From Sulfuritortus calidifontis (GTDB taxonomy: Bacteria > Pseudomonadota > Gammaproteobacteria > Burkholderiales > Thiobacillaceae), in the NCBI RefSeq assembly GCF_003967275.1, contig NZ_AP018721.1:1736001-1800000 (forward strand): a stretch of DNA of 64,000 bases. Reading direction: 5' to 3'. The position numbers were made by a program, and so were the translations under genes. The notes beneath the pieces were generated by a model. It ran no database searches and had not been told where the DNA came from. It worked only from the letters and a program-made list of their open reading frames with translations. Positions 7,623-18,308 of this stretch are shown here, piece by piece. Within the stretch, counting starts at the first letter, position 1. Each line of letters opens with the position of its first letter.

Positions 7623-7653
7623 CCCGGCACGAGGACAGACATTGCCGGGTTTT
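7623..7653 (+). terminator. Rho-independent terminator of the element's small-ORF operon
   Basis: CCCGGCA (7623-7629) pairs with TGCCGGG (7643-7649) and is followed by TTTT. A second small hairpin, ATCAAGG / CCTTGAT (7657-7663 / 7672-7678), lies directly after it. Confidence 0.75.
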
Positions 7654-7690
7654 GCGATCAAGGATGACTCGCCTTGATGCCGAGAGGGGG

Positions 7691-7774
7691 GGGGTGCTGG
7701 TCAGGGCGGGAATCTCACCCGGCCACCTTTCGTTTATTAGACGAACGTCTTTGCAGACCACCGGCCAGCACCCC
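7691..7774. other. Strongly folded non-coding segment (cloverleaf-like)
   Basis: A perfect 10-bp outer stem, GGGGTGCTGG at 7691-7700 with CCAGCACCCC at 7765-7774, encloses three short hairpins: CGGG/CCCG (7707-7710/7718-7721), TTCGT/ACGAA (7729-7733/7741-7745) and GTCT/AGAC (7747-7750/7755-7758). It has no tRNA T-arm or anticodon arm and is not a tRNA. It could be a structured RNA of the element, a single-strand initiation or recombination site, or an operator. The transcribed strand is unknown. Confidence 0.5.
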
Positions 7775-8187
7775 ATAAGTGGCCCCTGAATCTCCCGTGC
7801 TGAGGTGGCAATCACGCGCCGGGGATACTGGCCGCAGCGTGTTGCGCTACGGCAGTCAGGGGTGCGGCAAGTATAGCCCGGCAAGCCGCCGGGCAAAAGT
7901 CGGCGCTGGCGCGACGGCGCATCAGCACCCGCTACGGTAGCCCCTGCAAGCCGCAAGCAGGCGAGCGGGGTTATCGCTGGCCGGCGCAGTGGCGAAGCGG
8001 GGGCGGGGCAGAAGGGGCGGCGGTAGCGGGGGCGATAGAGCCAGTGGCGTAGCCTCTGGCGTGGATCAGTCTGGCACGGCGCTGCGATGGCGCGGGCCTT
8101 GCACAAAGCAAGGGCCGTGACTGAGCGGTGCGGGGGTGGCTGGTGCGGTGGTATTCTTTCACCCATGACACCGACACCCTCGAAACT
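7775..8187. other. Non-coding right end of the integrative element
   Basis: Together with the preceding folded segment this leaves about 570 nt without a believable gene. A long leftward frame (7327-8217) can be read, but its composition (Arg, Pro and Cys-rich) and its overlap with three good rightward ORFs mark it as a shadow. A perfect 7-bp hairpin GCCCGGC/GCCGGGC lies at 7876-7882/7888-7894. The rest is G-rich and contains nothing I can name. Confidence 0.5.
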
Positions 8188-8212
8188 TGTGCACCCAAGA
8201 GTGCACCCAAGC
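8188..8212 (+). repeat. Right-end direct repeat (candidate attR or arm sites)
   Basis: The 25-nt block repeats the left-end block at 1531-1555 with 23 of 25 identical bases; only the two bases between the GTGCACCCAA copies differ (GA here, AC on the left). Confidence 0.7.
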
Positions 8213-8285
8213 ATCAATCAGAGTAAGAAGGATGCCTCATTGGCGGGCCTTATCCGGCCTACTTTGTGAGCAGATCCAACAAAAC

Positions 8286-8987
<702 letters not shown>

Positions 8988-9025
8988 AATTGGGCCTATT
9001 CAGAGCGTTTTCAGGAGCAAGCACC

Positions 9026-9232
9026 ATGGCCCGCGTTACCGTAGATGACTGCATCGAGCGCATCGGCAACCGTTTCGAGATGACCCTGGCCGCCGCCACC
9101 CGCGCCCGCCAGATCTCCATCGGCGCCACGCCCAAGGTCGAGGCCAACCGCGACAAGCCGGGCGTCATCGCCCTGCGCGAGATCGCCGCCGGTCTGACCG
9201 GCATTGAAGTGCTGCAGAAGGCCTCTTCCTGA
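9026..9232 (+). CDS. rpoZ: RNA polymerase omega subunit
   Basis: The 68-residue product [19 protein letters not shown] is a typical N terminus of omega, followed by VALREIAAG-like [14 protein letters not shown] good ribosome site CAGGAG at 9012-9017 precedes the ATG. Omega assists assembly of the beta-prime subunit and forms part of the ppGpp-binding site 1 on RNA polymerase. Its placement between gmk and spoT is the standard proteobacterial arrangement and links it functionally to the stringent response. A longer frame beginning at 9204 that overlaps its end is only an upstream extension of the spoT frame. Confidence 0.97.
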   Translation: MARVTVDDCIERIGNRFEMTLAAATRARQISIGATPKVEANRDKPGVIALREIAAGLTGIEVLQKASS

Positions 9233-9263
9233 TCGTTCGGGTGGCGCACGCTGCCCGGCCCTT

Positions 9264-11387
9264 ATGCCCGCAGGCTTTCTTGAAGCTGTCGCCTCCTATC
9301 TAAAACCGGCCGACGCCGAAGCGGTAGCTGCCGCCTACGCCTTCTCCGAGAAGGCCCACGCAGGCCAGCTGCGCAAGGACGGCAAGCCCTACATCACCCA
9401 TCCCCTGGCCGTCGGCGAGATCCTCGCCGGCTGGCACATGGATGCCCAGACCCTGATGGCCGCCCTGCTCCACGACGTGGTGGAGGACACCGGCATCGCC
9501 CCTGCCGAGATTGCCGACCGCTTTGGCCAGCCAGTGGCCAACCTGGTCGAGGGCGTGACCAAGCTGGACAAGATCCAGTTCGAGAGCAAGGCCCACGCCC
9601 AGGCCGAGAACTTCCGTAAGATGCTGCTGGCCATGGCCCAGGACGTGCGGGTGATCCTGATCAAGCTGGCCGACCGCCTGCACAACATGCGCACCCTGGA
9701 GGCGATGCGGCCGGAGCAGCGCAGCCGCATCGCCCAGGAAACCCTGGACATCTACGCCCCCATCGCCAACCGCCTGGGCCTGAACAACCTGTATCGGGAA
9801 CTGGAAGACCTGGCGTTCATGCACCTGCACCCGACCCGGCACCGGGTGCTGGAAAAGGCGGTGCAGGCGGCGCGCGGCAACCGCGACGAGACCCTGAACA
9901 AGATCGCGGGCAACATCAAGGCCAAGCTGAAGGAGGTCGGCCTCCAGGCCGAGGTCTACGGCCGGGAGAAGCACCTGTACAGCATCTACCGCAAGATGCA
10001 GGAGAAGAACCTGACCTTCTCCGAGGTCTACGACATCTACGGCTTTCGCGTCATCGTCGAGCAGCCGTCGGACTGCTACCTCGCCCTGGGGGCGCTGCAT
10101 AGCCTGTACAAGCCGATCCCTGGCAAGTTCAAGGACTACATCGCCATCCCCAAGGCCAACGGCTACCAGTCGCTGCACACCACCCTGTTCGGCCCCTTCG
10201 GCGCCCCGATCGAGGTGCAGATCCGCACCCAGGACATGCACCGCGTGGCCGAGGCCGGGGTCGCTTCGCACTGGCTGTACAAGGCCGACGACAGCGCCTT
10301 GTCCGAGATGCAGCGGCACACCCACCAGTGGCTGCAAAGCCTGCTCGATATCCAGGCCGACAGCCGCGACTCGGTGGAATTCCTCGAACACATCAAGGTC
10401 GACCTGTTCCCCGACGAGGTCTACGTCTTCACACCCAAGGGCAAGATCATGGCCCTGCCGCGCGGCGCCACCGTGGTCGATTTCGCCTACAACGTGCACA
10501 CCGACATCGGCAACCGCTGCATCGCGGCCCGCATCAATGGCGAATTCATGCCGCTGTCGACCCCGTTGCGCAACGGCGACCGGGTCGAAATCGTCACCTC
10601 CGACAGCGCCCGGCCCAACCCGAGCTGGATCCATTTCGCGGTCACCGGCAAGGCCCGCGCCCATATCCGCAGTGCCCTGAAGAAGACCCACCAGTACGAA
10701 TCCGAGGGTCTCGGCTTGCAGCTCTTGAACCAGGCCCTGCGCGGCCTGGGCGTCGAACCGGCCGAGATCACCGAGGCCCAGTGGGAACGGCTGACCAAGG
10801 AATCCGGCCGCAACCGCAGCGACATCCTGGCCGAGATCGGCCTGGGCAAGATGCTCGGCGTGGTGGTCGCGCTGCAGTTGCTGGCCCGCGACACCGAGGA
10901 GGCCGGCGAACGTCGCCTGGCCGCGCCGATGCTGATCCATGGCGCCGAGGGCGTGGCCGTGCGCCTGGGCAAGTGCTGCCGGCCCATCCCCGGCGACCCG
11001 ATCATCGGCCAGATCAAGAAGGACCAGGGCCTGATCATCCACACCCACGACTGCCAGCAGGTCCGCCACTACCGGGAAGACCCGGACAAGTGGGTCAACG
11101 TCGAATGGGCGTCCGACATCGACAAGACCTTCGAGGTCGGCATCAAGCTCATCGTCGCCAACAAGCGCGGCGTGCTCGCCACCGTGGCCGCCACCATCGC
11201 CAACGAGGGCTCGGACATCGACAACGTCGAGATGGGCGAGCAGGACGGCGGCGCCTACACCTCCCTGTATTTCACCGTGCAGGTGCAGAACCGGGTCCAC
11301 CTGTCCCGCCTCATGCGCAGCCTGCGCGGCCTGCCCGAGGTGGTACGGATCTACCGGATCAAAGGCAGGGAGGCACGCCACGCCTAG
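9264..11387 (+). CDS. spoT: Bifunctional (p)ppGpp synthetase/hydrolase SpoT/Rel
   Basis: The 707-residue protein has an N-terminal hydrolase domain with the intact metal motif LLHDVVEDTG (about residues 66-75), a synthetase domain with KFKDYIAIPKANGYQSLHT, a TGS domain (DEVYVFTPKGKIMALPRGAT) and a C-terminal ACT domain (VGIKLIVANKRGVLATVAAT). The KFKD signature resembles the RxKD type of bifunctional enzymes rather than the ExDD type of RelA, so both synthesis and degradation are likely. I place the start at the ATG at 9264 (MPAGFLEAVASYLKP), because an in-frame ATG at 9204 lies inside rpoZ. Confidence 0.96.
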   Translation: MPAGFLEAVASYLKPADAEAVAAAYAFSEKAHAGQLRKDGKPYITHPLAVGEILAGWHMDAQTLMAALLHDVVEDTGIAPAEIADRFGQPVANLVEGVTKLDKIQFESKAHAQAENFRKMLLAMAQDVRVILIKLADRLHNMRTLEAMRPEQRSRIAQETLDIYAPIANRLGLNNLYRELEDLAFMHLHPTRHRVLEKAVQAARGNRDETLNKIAGNIKAKLKEVGLQAEVYGREKHLYSIYRKMQEKNLTFSEVYDIYGFRVIVEQPSDCYLALGALHSLYKPIPGKFKDYIAIPKANGYQSLHTTLFGPFGAPIEVQIRTQDMHRVAEAGVASHWLYKADDSALSEMQRHTHQWLQSLLDIQADSRDSVEFLEHIKVDLFPDEVYVFTPKGKIMALPRGATVVDFAYNVHTDIGNRCIAARINGEFMPLSTPLRNGDRVEIVTSDSARPNPSWIHFAVTGKARAHIRSALKKTHQYESEGLGLQLLNQALRGLGVEPAEITEAQWERLTKESGRNRSDILAEIGLGKMLGVVVALQLLARDTEEAGERRLAAPMLIHGAEGVAVRLGKCCRPIPGDPIIGQIKKDQGLIIHTHDCQQVRHYREDPDKWVNVEWASDIDKTFEVGIKLIVANKRGVLATVAATIANEGSDIDNVEMGEQDGGAYTSLYFTVQVQNRVHLSRLMRSLRGLPEVVRIYRIKGREARHA

Positions 11388-11488
11388 CGTTCACTCAAGC
11401 CCCCCGTTGGCGGCGGTTTACCGCCCCGCCAGGGCGTGGCGGATCGGTTATCATCGGCACCTTGGTATTTAAGACCCTTTTCTCCTGA

Positions 11489-14350
11489 ATGCCCTTTCAC
11501 CTGCCCGGGTTGATCAACCCCTCCGCCAGCTTCCGCGCCCGACTGGTCATCGTGGTCGGCCTGATCTCGCTGGTCACCATCCTGCTCCTGAGCTGGCTGG
11601 TATCGACCATCGCCGCGAGTCAGGTCAGGAAAGACAAAGGCACCCTGATGGCCGAGGTGGCGCACCAGATGATGGAGACCCTGGACCGGGGCATCTTCGA
11701 GCGCCAACGCGAGATCGCGATCATCGCCTCGATGGACGTCATCCGCGACCCGCGCACGCCGCTGGCGCAAAAGCGCAAGCAGCTGGAACAGCTGCAGGCC
11801 TCCTATCAGAACTACGCCTGGATCGGCATCGCCGATGCCAAGGGCGACATCCTGGTCGGCACCGGCGGCCTGCTCGAAGGCAAGAGCGTCGCCCAGCGTT
11901 CCTGGTTCGTGAACGGCGCCAAGGGGCCGGCGGTGGGCGATGTACACGATGCCTTCCTCTTGGCCAAACTGCTGCCCCGCCCCCTCTACGATTACCTGCC
12001 GCTGCGCCTGCTCGACATCTCGGCCCCCATCCTGGATGAACATGGGCGTCTGCTCGGCGTCATCTGCGGCCACCTGTCCTGGGACTGGTCGTTCCAGGTG
12101 CGCAACGAGATCCTGGAACCGCTGGGCCAGGACTTCAAGGCGGACATCCTGGTCCTCGGCCGGGAGAACCAGTTGCTCATGGGCACGCCCAAGCTGCATC
12201 GTCTGGCGCGGGACTTTTCCCTGCCCAGCACCGAGGCCGCCGCCGCCAGCCGCCAGGGCTTCGTCGTCGAGACCTGGCCCGACGGTGTGGACTACCTCAC
12301 CGGCTATGCCGCCAGCCACGGTTATGCCAATTACAAGGGGCTGGGCTGGAAGGTGCTGGTCCGCCAGGAGGCCGACCGGGCATTCGACACCGCCACCGGC
12401 CTGGGCCTGGCCACCTTCATGGTCGGCATGTTCATCGGCGGTTTGTTCCTGCCCGTGCTCTGGATCGTGGCAGGCCACCTCACCAGGCCCATGCGCAGCA
12501 TCGCCTCGGTGGCCGACCGCATCCGCTCCGGCCATGAAGAGGAACACATCCCGGTCTATCCGGGCGACGACGAGATCGCCGTGCTCTCGCAATCGCTGGC
12601 GCAACTGGTCGACAACATGGAGACGCAGAAGCATCAGTTGATCGAGAACAACCAGGACCTGCAGCTGGCCGCCCAGGTGTTCGCCTCCAGCACCGAGGGC
12701 ATCCTGATCGCCGATGCCGATCTGCGCATCCTCTCGGTCAACCAGGCTTTCAGCAGCATCACCGGCTACAGCCCGGAAGAGGTGATCGGCCAGACCCCGA
12801 GCCTCCTCGCCTCGGGCAAGCACAATGCCGCTTTCTATCAGGCGATGTGGAGCGCCATCCACAAGACCGGGCGCTGGCAGGGCGAGATCTACAACCGGCG
12901 CAAGGACGGCAGCGTCTACCCGGAGTGGCTGATCATCACATCGGTCAGGGATGCGGCCGGCCGGATCAGCAACTACATCGGCATCTTCACCGACATCAGC
13001 GAGCGCAAGACCACCGAGGAGCGCATCCTCCACCTGGCCAAGCACGACGTGCTGACCGACCTGCCCAACCGGGTGTTCTTCCTGGAAGAGGTCGAGCAGG
13101 CCATCGCCCAGGCCCAGGCCGGCAACCGCAAGGCGGCGGTGCTGTTCGTCGACCTCGACCGGTTCAAGAACATCAATGACTCGCTCGGCCACCACCTGGG
13201 CGACCTGCTGCTCAAGGAAGCGGCCCGGCGCTTCGATGGCGTGGTCGGCAAGGCCGGCTTCCTCGCCCGCTGGGGCGGCGACGAGTTCGTCGTGCTCATC
13301 CGCGACCTGTCCACCGAGGAGCAGGTCATGGCCCTCGGCTACCGGATCAGCCAGGCCCTGGGTGAACCGTTCGACATCGCCGGCCACCACCTGAGCATCA
13401 CCTCCAGCATCGGCATCGCCATTTACCCCGACCACGGCACCGATCTCATCACCTTGATCCGCAACGCCGACACTGCGATGTTCCACGCCAAGGCCCACGG
13501 TCGCGACAACATCGCCTTCTTCACCCAGGACATGAACGAGCGGGCCAACGAGCGCCTGCGCCTGGAGAACGACCTGCGCCGCGCCATCGGGCAAAACCAG
13601 CTGTATCTGGTCTACCAGCCCCAGGTCGAGCTGGCCACCGGCCGCCTGGTCGGGGTCGAGGCCCTGCTGCGCTGGCAGCACCCGGAGCTGGGGCCGATCG
13701 CGCCGGACAAGTTCATCCCGGTGGCCGAGGACACCGGCCTGATCGAGGCCATCGGCGAGTGGGCCCTGCGCACCGCCTGCCGCCAGCAGCGGCAGTGGGA
13801 GTTGCACTATGACCTGCCGCTGCGCATGGCGGTCAATCTCTCGCCGGTCCAGTTCCAGCAAAGCGAGATCGTGGCCCTGGTGCATGAGGTCATTGCCGAA
13901 ACAGGCATGAACCCCGAATACCTGGAACTGGAAATCACCGAAGGCGTGCTGCTCGGCTCGGACGAGCAGATCAAGATCGATCTGTGCCAACTCAGCCTGT
14001 CCGGCATCCAGATCGCGCTCGACGACTTTGGCACCGGCTACTCCAGCCTGCGCTACCTCAGCCAGCTCGACATCCACAAGCTCAAGATCGACCGCACCTT
14101 CATCCACAACCTGACCGAGGGCGGCCCAAACGCCAGCATCGTCGCCGCCATCATCGCCATGGCCCAGAACCTCGGCATCACCCTGCTGGCCGAAGGCATC
14201 GAAACCCCGGAAGTCGCCGATCTCCTGGCGCGCATGGGCTGCCAGGAAGGCCAGGGCTACCTCTACCACCGCCCCCTGCCGGCGGCCGAGATCGAGTCGC
14301 TGCTGGCCGAGGAAATCACCAAGCACACCCTGTCCAAACTGATGAAGTGA
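11489..14350 (+). CDS. Membrane sensor with Cache, HAMP, PAS, GGDEF and EAL domains
   Basis: The 953-residue protein has a first membrane span near residues 19-41, an extracytoplasmic dCache-like sensor to about 300, a second span near 308-332, HAMP (about 330-385), PAS (about 395-510), GGDEF (about 520-690) and EAL (about 695-945). The cyclase motif RWGGDEF is intact and the phosphodiesterase motifs EALLRW and DDFGTGYSS are present, so both halves could act on c-di-GMP. No RxxD inhibitory site lies five residues before GGDEF. The PAS ends in the usual [10 protein letters not shown] linker. The ligand of the periplasmic sensor cannot be read from sequence. Confidence 0.95.
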   Translation: MPFHLPGLINPSASFRARLVIVVGLISLVTILLLSWLVSTIAASQVRKDKGTLMAEVAHQMMETLDRGIFERQREIAIIASMDVIRDPRTPLAQKRKQLEQLQASYQNYAWIGIADAKGDILVGTGGLLEGKSVAQRSWFVNGAKGPAVGDVHDAFLLAKLLPRPLYDYLPLRLLDISAPILDEHGRLLGVICGHLSWDWSFQVRNEILEPLGQDFKADILVLGRENQLLMGTPKLHRLARDFSLPSTEAAAASRQGFVVETWPDGVDYLTGYAASHGYANYKGLGWKVLVRQEADRAFDTATGLGLATFMVGMFIGGLFLPVLWIVAGHLTRPMRSIASVADRIRSGHEEEHIPVYPGDDEIAVLSQSLAQLVDNMETQKHQLIENNQDLQLAAQVFASSTEGILIADADLRILSVNQAFSSITGYSPEEVIGQTPSLLASGKHNAAFYQAMWSAIHKTGRWQGEIYNRRKDGSVYPEWLIITSVRDAAGRISNYIGIFTDISERKTTEERILHLAKHDVLTDLPNRVFFLEEVEQAIAQAQAGNRKAAVLFVDLDRFKNINDSLGHHLGDLLLKEAARRFDGVVGKAGFLARWGGDEFVVLIRDLSTEEQVMALGYRISQALGEPFDIAGHHLSITSSIGIAIYPDHGTDLITLIRNADTAMFHAKAHGRDNIAFFTQDMNERANERLRLENDLRRAIGQNQLYLVYQPQVELATGRLVGVEALLRWQHPELGPIAPDKFIPVAEDTGLIEAIGEWALRTACRQQRQWELHYDLPLRMAVNLSPVQFQQSEIVALVHEVIAETGMNPEYLELEITEGVLLGSDEQIKIDLCQLSLSGIQIALDDFGTGYSSLRYLSQLDIHKLKIDRTFIHNLTEGGPNASIVAAIIAMAQNLGITLLAEGIETPEVADLLARMGCQEGQGYLYHRPLPAAEIESLLAEEITKHTLSKLMK

Positions 14351-14435
14351 GCGGCTGGACGCGCCGTTGCCGCCCCGAGCCCTTACAATAGCGGGCGATC
14401 CGAACGCCCCCAGAGAAACATCGGAAGGAACGCCC

Positions 14436-14813
14436 ATGAGCAAGACCATCGTCAAGACCGACCAGGCCCCTGCCGCCATCGGCACCTATTCCCAGGCGGT
14501 GCAGGCCGGCAATACCGTCTACCTGTCCGGCCAGATCGGCCTCGACCCGGCCACCATGCAGATGGTCGACGGCATCGAGGCGCAGATCCATCGCGTGTTC
14601 CAGAATCTCAAGGCCGTGGCCGAGGCGGCCGGCGGCAGCCTGGCCGACGTGGTCAAGCTCAACGTCTTCCTCACCGACCTCTCCCATTTCGCCAGGGTCA
14701 ACGAGATCATGGCCCAGTACTTCAGCGAGCCCTACCCGGCCCGCGCCGCGGTCGGCGTCAAGGAATTGCCGCGCGGCGCCCTGGTCGAGGCCGACGCCGT
14801 CATGGTGTTGTAA
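14436..14813 (+). CDS. ridA: RidA family enamine/imine deaminase
   Basis: The 125-residue product carries [19 protein letters not shown] and the catalytic-pocket pattern [18 protein letters not shown], in which the arginine contacts substrate carboxylates. RidA hydrolyses reactive 2-aminoacrylate and related imines formed by PLP enzymes. The ATG at 14436 has a strong ribosome site GGAAGGAA at 14422-14429; the frame opens further upstream but without support. A -10-like TACAAT lies at 14384-14389. It is 9 nt from recG, with which it is probably cotranscribed. Confidence 0.96.
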   Translation: MSKTIVKTDQAPAAIGTYSQAVQAGNTVYLSGQIGLDPATMQMVDGIEAQIHRVFQNLKAVAEAAGGSLADVVKLNVFLTDLSHFARVNEIMAQYFSEPYPARAAVGVKELPRGALVEADAVMVL

Positions 14814-14822
14814 GCCGCGCCG

Positions 14823-16865
14823 ATGCCGGCCAAAGCAGCCGAGGTGCACGAGAAGCTCGGCTACGCCAGGGCGGCCGAGCTGATCCTGCACCTGCCGCTG
14901 CGCTACGAGGACGAGACCCGCCTCACCCCGATCCGCGATCTGCGCCCGGGCCTGCCCGCCCTGGTCGAGGGCGTGGTCGCCCAGGCGGACGTGCAATACC
15001 GGCCGCGCCGGCAACTGGTGGTCGAGGTGCGCGAGCGCGCCGACGAAGACGACGCCCTGGCGCCCACCCTGTTCTTCCGCCTGCTCCACTTCTACCCCAA
15101 CCAGCTGGCCCAGCTGAAACCGGGCAACCGCATCCGCCTGTTCGGCGAGCCGCGCCAGGGCTTTCACGGCCTGGAGATGGTGCATCCGCGCTATCGCCTG
15201 GTGCAGCCGGGCACGCCACTCGCCGACTGTCTGACCCCGGTCTATCCCAGCGTCGCCGGCCTGTCGCAGACGGCAATCCGCAAGGCGATCGCAGCGGCCT
15301 TGCGCGAGGCCGACCTGTCCGAGCTGCTGCCGGCCACCCTGCTCACCAGGCTGAAGCTGTCGGAGTTCGAGCCCGCCCTGCGCCGCCTGCACACACCGCC
15401 GCCCGAGGCCGATCTCTTCGCGCTCGATGCCAAGACCGACCCGGCCTGGCAGCGGCTGAAGTTCGACGAACTGCTCGCCCAACAGCTCGCGCTCAAGCGC
15501 TATGCCCTGGCCCGGCACCGCCTGGCGGCCCTGCCGCTGAAGGATGAACGACAGCTGATCGAGCGCTATCTCGCCCGCCTGCCCTTCGCCCCGACCGGCG
15601 CCCAACGGCGGGCGATGCAGGAGATCCTGCACGACCTCGCCGGCCGCCACCCGATGAACCGGCTGCTGCAAGGCGACGTCGGCAGCGGCAAGACCCTGGT
15701 CGCCGCCGTGGCCTGCCTGGCCGCGGTCGGCAGCGGCCAGCAGGCGGCGGTGATGGCGCCGACCGAGATCCTGGCCGAGCAGCACTACCTCAAGTTCCGC
15801 GACTGGCTGGAACCGCTCAGGCTCAAGGTGGTCTGGCTCGCCGCCGCGCTCAAGGGCCGCGCCAAGCGCGAAGCCCTGGACCAGATCGCCGACGGTTCCG
15901 CCCAGGTGGTGGTCGGCACCCACGCCCTGTTCCAGGAAGGCGTCGAGTTCCATGGGCTGGCGCTGGCCGTGGTCGACGAGCAGCACCGCTTCGGCGTCGC
16001 CCAGCGCCTGGCCCTGCGCCATAAGGGCCAGCATAAAACCGTGCAGCCGCACCTCTTGATGCTGTCGGCCACCCCCATCCCGCGCAGCCTGGCCATGAGC
16101 TACCTGGCCGACCTCGATGTCTCGGTGATCGACGAACTGCCGCCCGGCCGCACCCCGGTGACCACCAAACTGATCGCCATGGCCCGGCGCGCCGAGGTGA
16201 TCGAGCGCCTGCGCCATTACTGCGCCGACGGCGCCCAGGCCTACTGGGTCTGCCCCCTCATCGAGGAATCGCAGAAGCTGGAATTGAAGGCCGCGCTCGA
16301 CACCTTCGAAGAGATGCAGGCCGCCCTACCCGAGCTCAAGGTCGGCCTGGTCCACGGCCGGATGAAGGCCGAGGAAAAGGCCGCGGTGATGGCCGCGTTC
16401 AAGGCCGGCGCGATCCAGCTGCTGGTCGCCACCACGGTGATCGAGGTCGGCGTCGACGTGCCCAACGCCTCGCTCATGGTGATCGACCACGCCGAGCGCA
16501 TGGGCCTGGCGCAACTGCATCAGCTGCGCGGCCGGGTCGGCCGCGGCAGCCGCGAATCCACCTGCCTGCTTTTGTATGCCGAACCGCTGTCGGACCTGGC
16601 CAGGCAGCGCTTGAAGATCATCCGCGACAGCCAGGACGGCTTCGCCATCGCCCGCGAGGACCTGAAGCTGCGCGGGCCGGGCGAGTTTCTCGGCGCCCGT
16701 CAGTCCGGCCTGCCGCTTTTGCGCTTCGCCGATCTGGAGAACGATGTCGCACTCCTGGAAGCCGCGCGCGATGCCGCCGACGAGCTGCTCAAGCACGATC
16801 CGGTCGCGGTCAAGCGCCACCTGGAGCGCTGGCTACCGCAGGGCGCGGCCTTCCTGCTGGCATAA
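14823..16865 (+). CDS. recG: ATP-dependent DNA helicase RecG
   Basis: The 680-residue protein has the N-terminal wedge/OB domain (starting near LPLRYEDET) and superfamily 2 helicase motifs: [11 protein letters not shown] (I), [11 protein letters not shown] (Ia), VVDEQHRFG (II, DEQH variant normal for RecG), [11 protein letters not shown] (III), and [12 protein letters not shown] (VI). RecG remodels stalled replication forks and Holliday junctions. The start at 14823 yields a protein slightly shorter than E. coli RecG (693), missing only a few N-terminal residues. Its TAA overlaps the ATG of the following ubiC (TAATG). Confidence 0.96.
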   Translation: MPAKAAEVHEKLGYARAAELILHLPLRYEDETRLTPIRDLRPGLPALVEGVVAQADVQYRPRRQLVVEVRERADEDDALAPTLFFRLLHFYPNQLAQLKPGNRIRLFGEPRQGFHGLEMVHPRYRLVQPGTPLADCLTPVYPSVAGLSQTAIRKAIAAALREADLSELLPATLLTRLKLSEFEPALRRLHTPPPEADLFALDAKTDPAWQRLKFDELLAQQLALKRYALARHRLAALPLKDERQLIERYLARLPFAPTGAQRRAMQEILHDLAGRHPMNRLLQGDVGSGKTLVAAVACLAAVGSGQQAAVMAPTEILAEQHYLKFRDWLEPLRLKVVWLAAALKGRAKREALDQIADGSAQVVVGTHALFQEGVEFHGLALAVVDEQHRFGVAQRLALRHKGQHKTVQPHLLMLSATPIPRSLAMSYLADLDVSVIDELPPGRTPVTTKLIAMARRAEVIERLRHYCADGAQAYWVCPLIEESQKLELKAALDTFEEMQAALPELKVGLVHGRMKAEEKAAVMAAFKAGAIQLLVATTVIEVGVDVPNASLMVIDHAERMGLAQLHQLRGRVGRGSRESTCLLLYAEPLSDLARQRLKIIRDSQDGFAIAREDLKLRGPGEFLGARQSGLPLLRFADLENDVALLEAARDAADELLKHDPVAVKRHLERWLPQGAAFLLA

Positions 16866-17419
16866 TGCCGCCCTCGACGGGCAAGCAGATGAACACACCC
16901 TCCACCTGGCACTCTCCTCTCTGGCAGGCCGGTCCCTACCGCGCCTGGCTGACCGACCACGGCTCGCTCACCCGCCGCCTGCAGGCACGCTGCCCGCGCT
17001 TTGCCGTCGAGCGGCTCAGGCAGGGCATCGCCCGGCCGCATACGGACGAATGCGCTGCACTGGGCCTCGCCCACCACCGGCTGGCAATGGTGCGCGAGGT
17101 GCTGCTGCTCTGCGCCGGCAGGCCCGTGGTGTTCGCCCACAGCGTCGTCGCCTTGGCCGGCCTGCGCGGGCCCTGGGTGGGCTTGTCCGGCCTGGGCAAC
17201 AAGCCCCTGGGCGCGGCCCTGTTCGCCGACCCGCTGGTGGTGCGCCACCCATTGGAATTTTGCCGGCTGGATGCTCGCCACCCGCTCTACCGCGCGGCCG
17301 CCGTCCACCTGGCCGGGGCGCCGCGCTTTCTCTGGGCCCGCCGCTCGCGCTTCGAGAAGGCGGGCTCGCCTATACTGGTCACCGAAGTCTTCCTGCCGGA
17401 GGTGCTATGCCTGCCCTGA
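16865..17419 (+). CDS. ubiC: Chorismate lyase (chorismate-pyruvate lyase)
   Basis: The 184-residue product shows the family pattern: [20 protein letters not shown] (binding Arg and Glu), [19 protein letters not shown] and [10 protein letters not shown]. It converts chorismate to 4-hydroxybenzoate and pyruvate, the first committed step of ubiquinone synthesis. Start choice is uncertain between 16865, which overlaps the recG stop, and the in-frame ATG at 16889; neither has a good ribosome site. It overlaps ubiA by 13 nt, and ubiA acts next in the pathway. Confidence 0.93.
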   Translation: MPPSTGKQMNTPSTWHSPLWQAGPYRAWLTDHGSLTRRLQARCPRFAVERLRQGIARPHTDECAALGLAHHRLAMVREVLLLCAGRPVVFAHSVVALAGLRGPWVGLSGLGNKPLGAALFADPLVVRHPLEFCRLDARHPLYRAAAVHLAGAPRFLWARRSRFEKAGSPILVTEVFLPEVLCLP

Positions 17420-18282
17420 GCCTTGCCGAACGCCTGACCCTGTATGAAAAACTGATGCGCCTGGACAAGCCGATCGGCATCCTGCTTTTGGCCTGGCCCA
17501 CGCTCTGGGGCCTGTGGTTCGCCAGCGGCGGCCGGCCCAGCCTGGTCATCCTCTGGGTCTTCCTCCTCGGCATCGTGCTCATGCGCAGCGCCGGCTGCGT
17601 CATCAACGATTACGCCGACCGCGATTTCGACCGCCATGTCGCACGCACCCGGGAGCGGCCGCTGGCCGCCGGCAAACTGCCTCCGAAAGAGGCCCTCCTC
17701 CTGGCGGCCGTGCTCGCCCTGCTGGCCTTTCTTTTGATCCTGCCTTTGCAGAATGCGCTTCTGATCAAGCTCGCGCTGGTGGCCGCCCTGCTCGCCGCGA
17801 CCTATCCCTTCACCAAGCGCTTCTTCGCCATCCCCCAGGCCTATCTCGGCATCGCCTTCGGCTTCGGCATCCCCATGGCCTTCGCCGCCGAGCTTGGCGC
17901 CGTGCCGCCGGTAGCCTGGCTGCTGCTCGTCGCCAACATGTTCTGGAGCATCGCCTACGACACCGAATACGCCATGGTCGACCGGGCGGACGACCTGAAG
18001 ATCGGCATCAAGACCTCGGCCATCACCTTCGGCCGTTTCGACGTGGTGGCGGTGATGGCGAGCTACGGCGCAAGCCTGCTGCTGCTCGCCCTGGCCGGGC
18101 AGCAGCTCAACATGGGCAAGTTCTATTACCTGGGGCTGATCGTCGCGGCCGGCATCGCGGCCTACCACTACACGCTGATCCGCGCGCGCGACCCGGCCCG
18201 CTGCTTCAAGGCCTTTCTGCACAACAACTGGTTCGGCGCCGCGGTGTTCGCCGGCATCGTGCTCGATTATCTGGCCAGCTGA
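17407..18282 (+). CDS. ubiA: 4-hydroxybenzoate octaprenyltransferase
   Basis: The 291-residue integral membrane protein contains both prenyl-diphosphate-binding aspartate motifs: NDYADRDFD (about residues 69-77) and [12 protein letters not shown] (about residues 184-195). Eight or nine hydrophobic segments are visible. It attaches the polyprenyl chain to 4-hydroxybenzoate made by UbiC. The ATG at 17407 is preceded by GGAGGTG, which fixes the start inside the ubiC coding sequence. A GC hairpin lies immediately downstream. Confidence 0.96.
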   Translation: MPALSLAERLTLYEKLMRLDKPIGILLLAWPTLWGLWFASGGRPSLVILWVFLLGIVLMRSAGCVINDYADRDFDRHVARTRERPLAAGKLPPKEALLLAAVLALLAFLLILPLQNALLIKLALVAALLAATYPFTKRFFAIPQAYLGIAFGFGIPMAFAAELGAVPPVAWLLLVANMFWSIAYDTEYAMVDRADDLKIGIKTSAITFGRFDVVAVMASYGASLLLLALAGQQLNMGKFYYLGLIVAAGIAAYHYTLIRARDPARCFKAFLHNNWFGAAVFAGIVLDYLAS

Positions 18283-18284
18283 CT

Positions 18285-18307
18285 CCCCTCCCCCGCCGGG
18301 GGAGGGG
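18285..18307. terminator. GC hairpin between convergent ubiA and mogA
   Basis: A perfect 10-bp stem CCCCTCCCCC / GGGGGAGGGG with a 3-nt loop fills the gap between the two convergent genes. There is no T run, so it may be a dispersed palindromic repeat that blocks read-through rather than a classical terminator. Confidence 0.6.
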
Positions 18308-18308
18308 C

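Larger units (their letters stand above)
1531..8212 (+). mobile_element. Integrative element between yicC and gmk (about 6.7 kb)
   Basis: The segment begins and ends with 25-nt direct repeats (1531-1555 and 8188-8212) that differ at only two central bases. Within it all recognisable genes are mobile-element type and co-directional: tyrosine integrase, small ORF, AlpA-type regulator, three tiny ORFs or linkers, PrimPol-DUF927 replication protein, iteron-like cluster, and small ORFs including a sigma-region-4-like protein. No capsid, portal, relaxase or conjugation gene is present, so it resembles a phage-satellite-like or minimal replicating island rather than a complete prophage or ICE. It splits the conserved yicC-gmk adjacency. 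The exact crossover site is not proven. Confidence 0.85.

Noticed and set aside
7691-7774. tRNA gene in the folded segment
   Set aside because: The fold has no T-arm consensus, no anticodon loop of the right size and no CCA end.
7327-8217. A 296-codon leftward frame across the right end of the integrative element
   Set aside because: It overlaps good rightward ORFs, is rich in Arg, Pro and Cys, and carries no recognisable motif; it is a GC-driven shadow.
9204-9263. Upstream in-frame extension of spoT inside rpoZ
   Set aside because: The extra residues are unlike Rel/SpoT N termini and come from the rpoZ coding sequence.
9300-11381. A 693-codon frame antisense to spoT
   Set aside because: It is a codon-structure shadow of a strongly conserved gene; the product is rich in Val, Gly, His and Gln and has no domain.
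11384-14485. A 1033-codon frame antisense to the GGDEF-EAL gene
   Set aside because: Length alone is misleading in GC-rich DNA; the opposite strand encodes a complete multi-domain protein with intact motifs.
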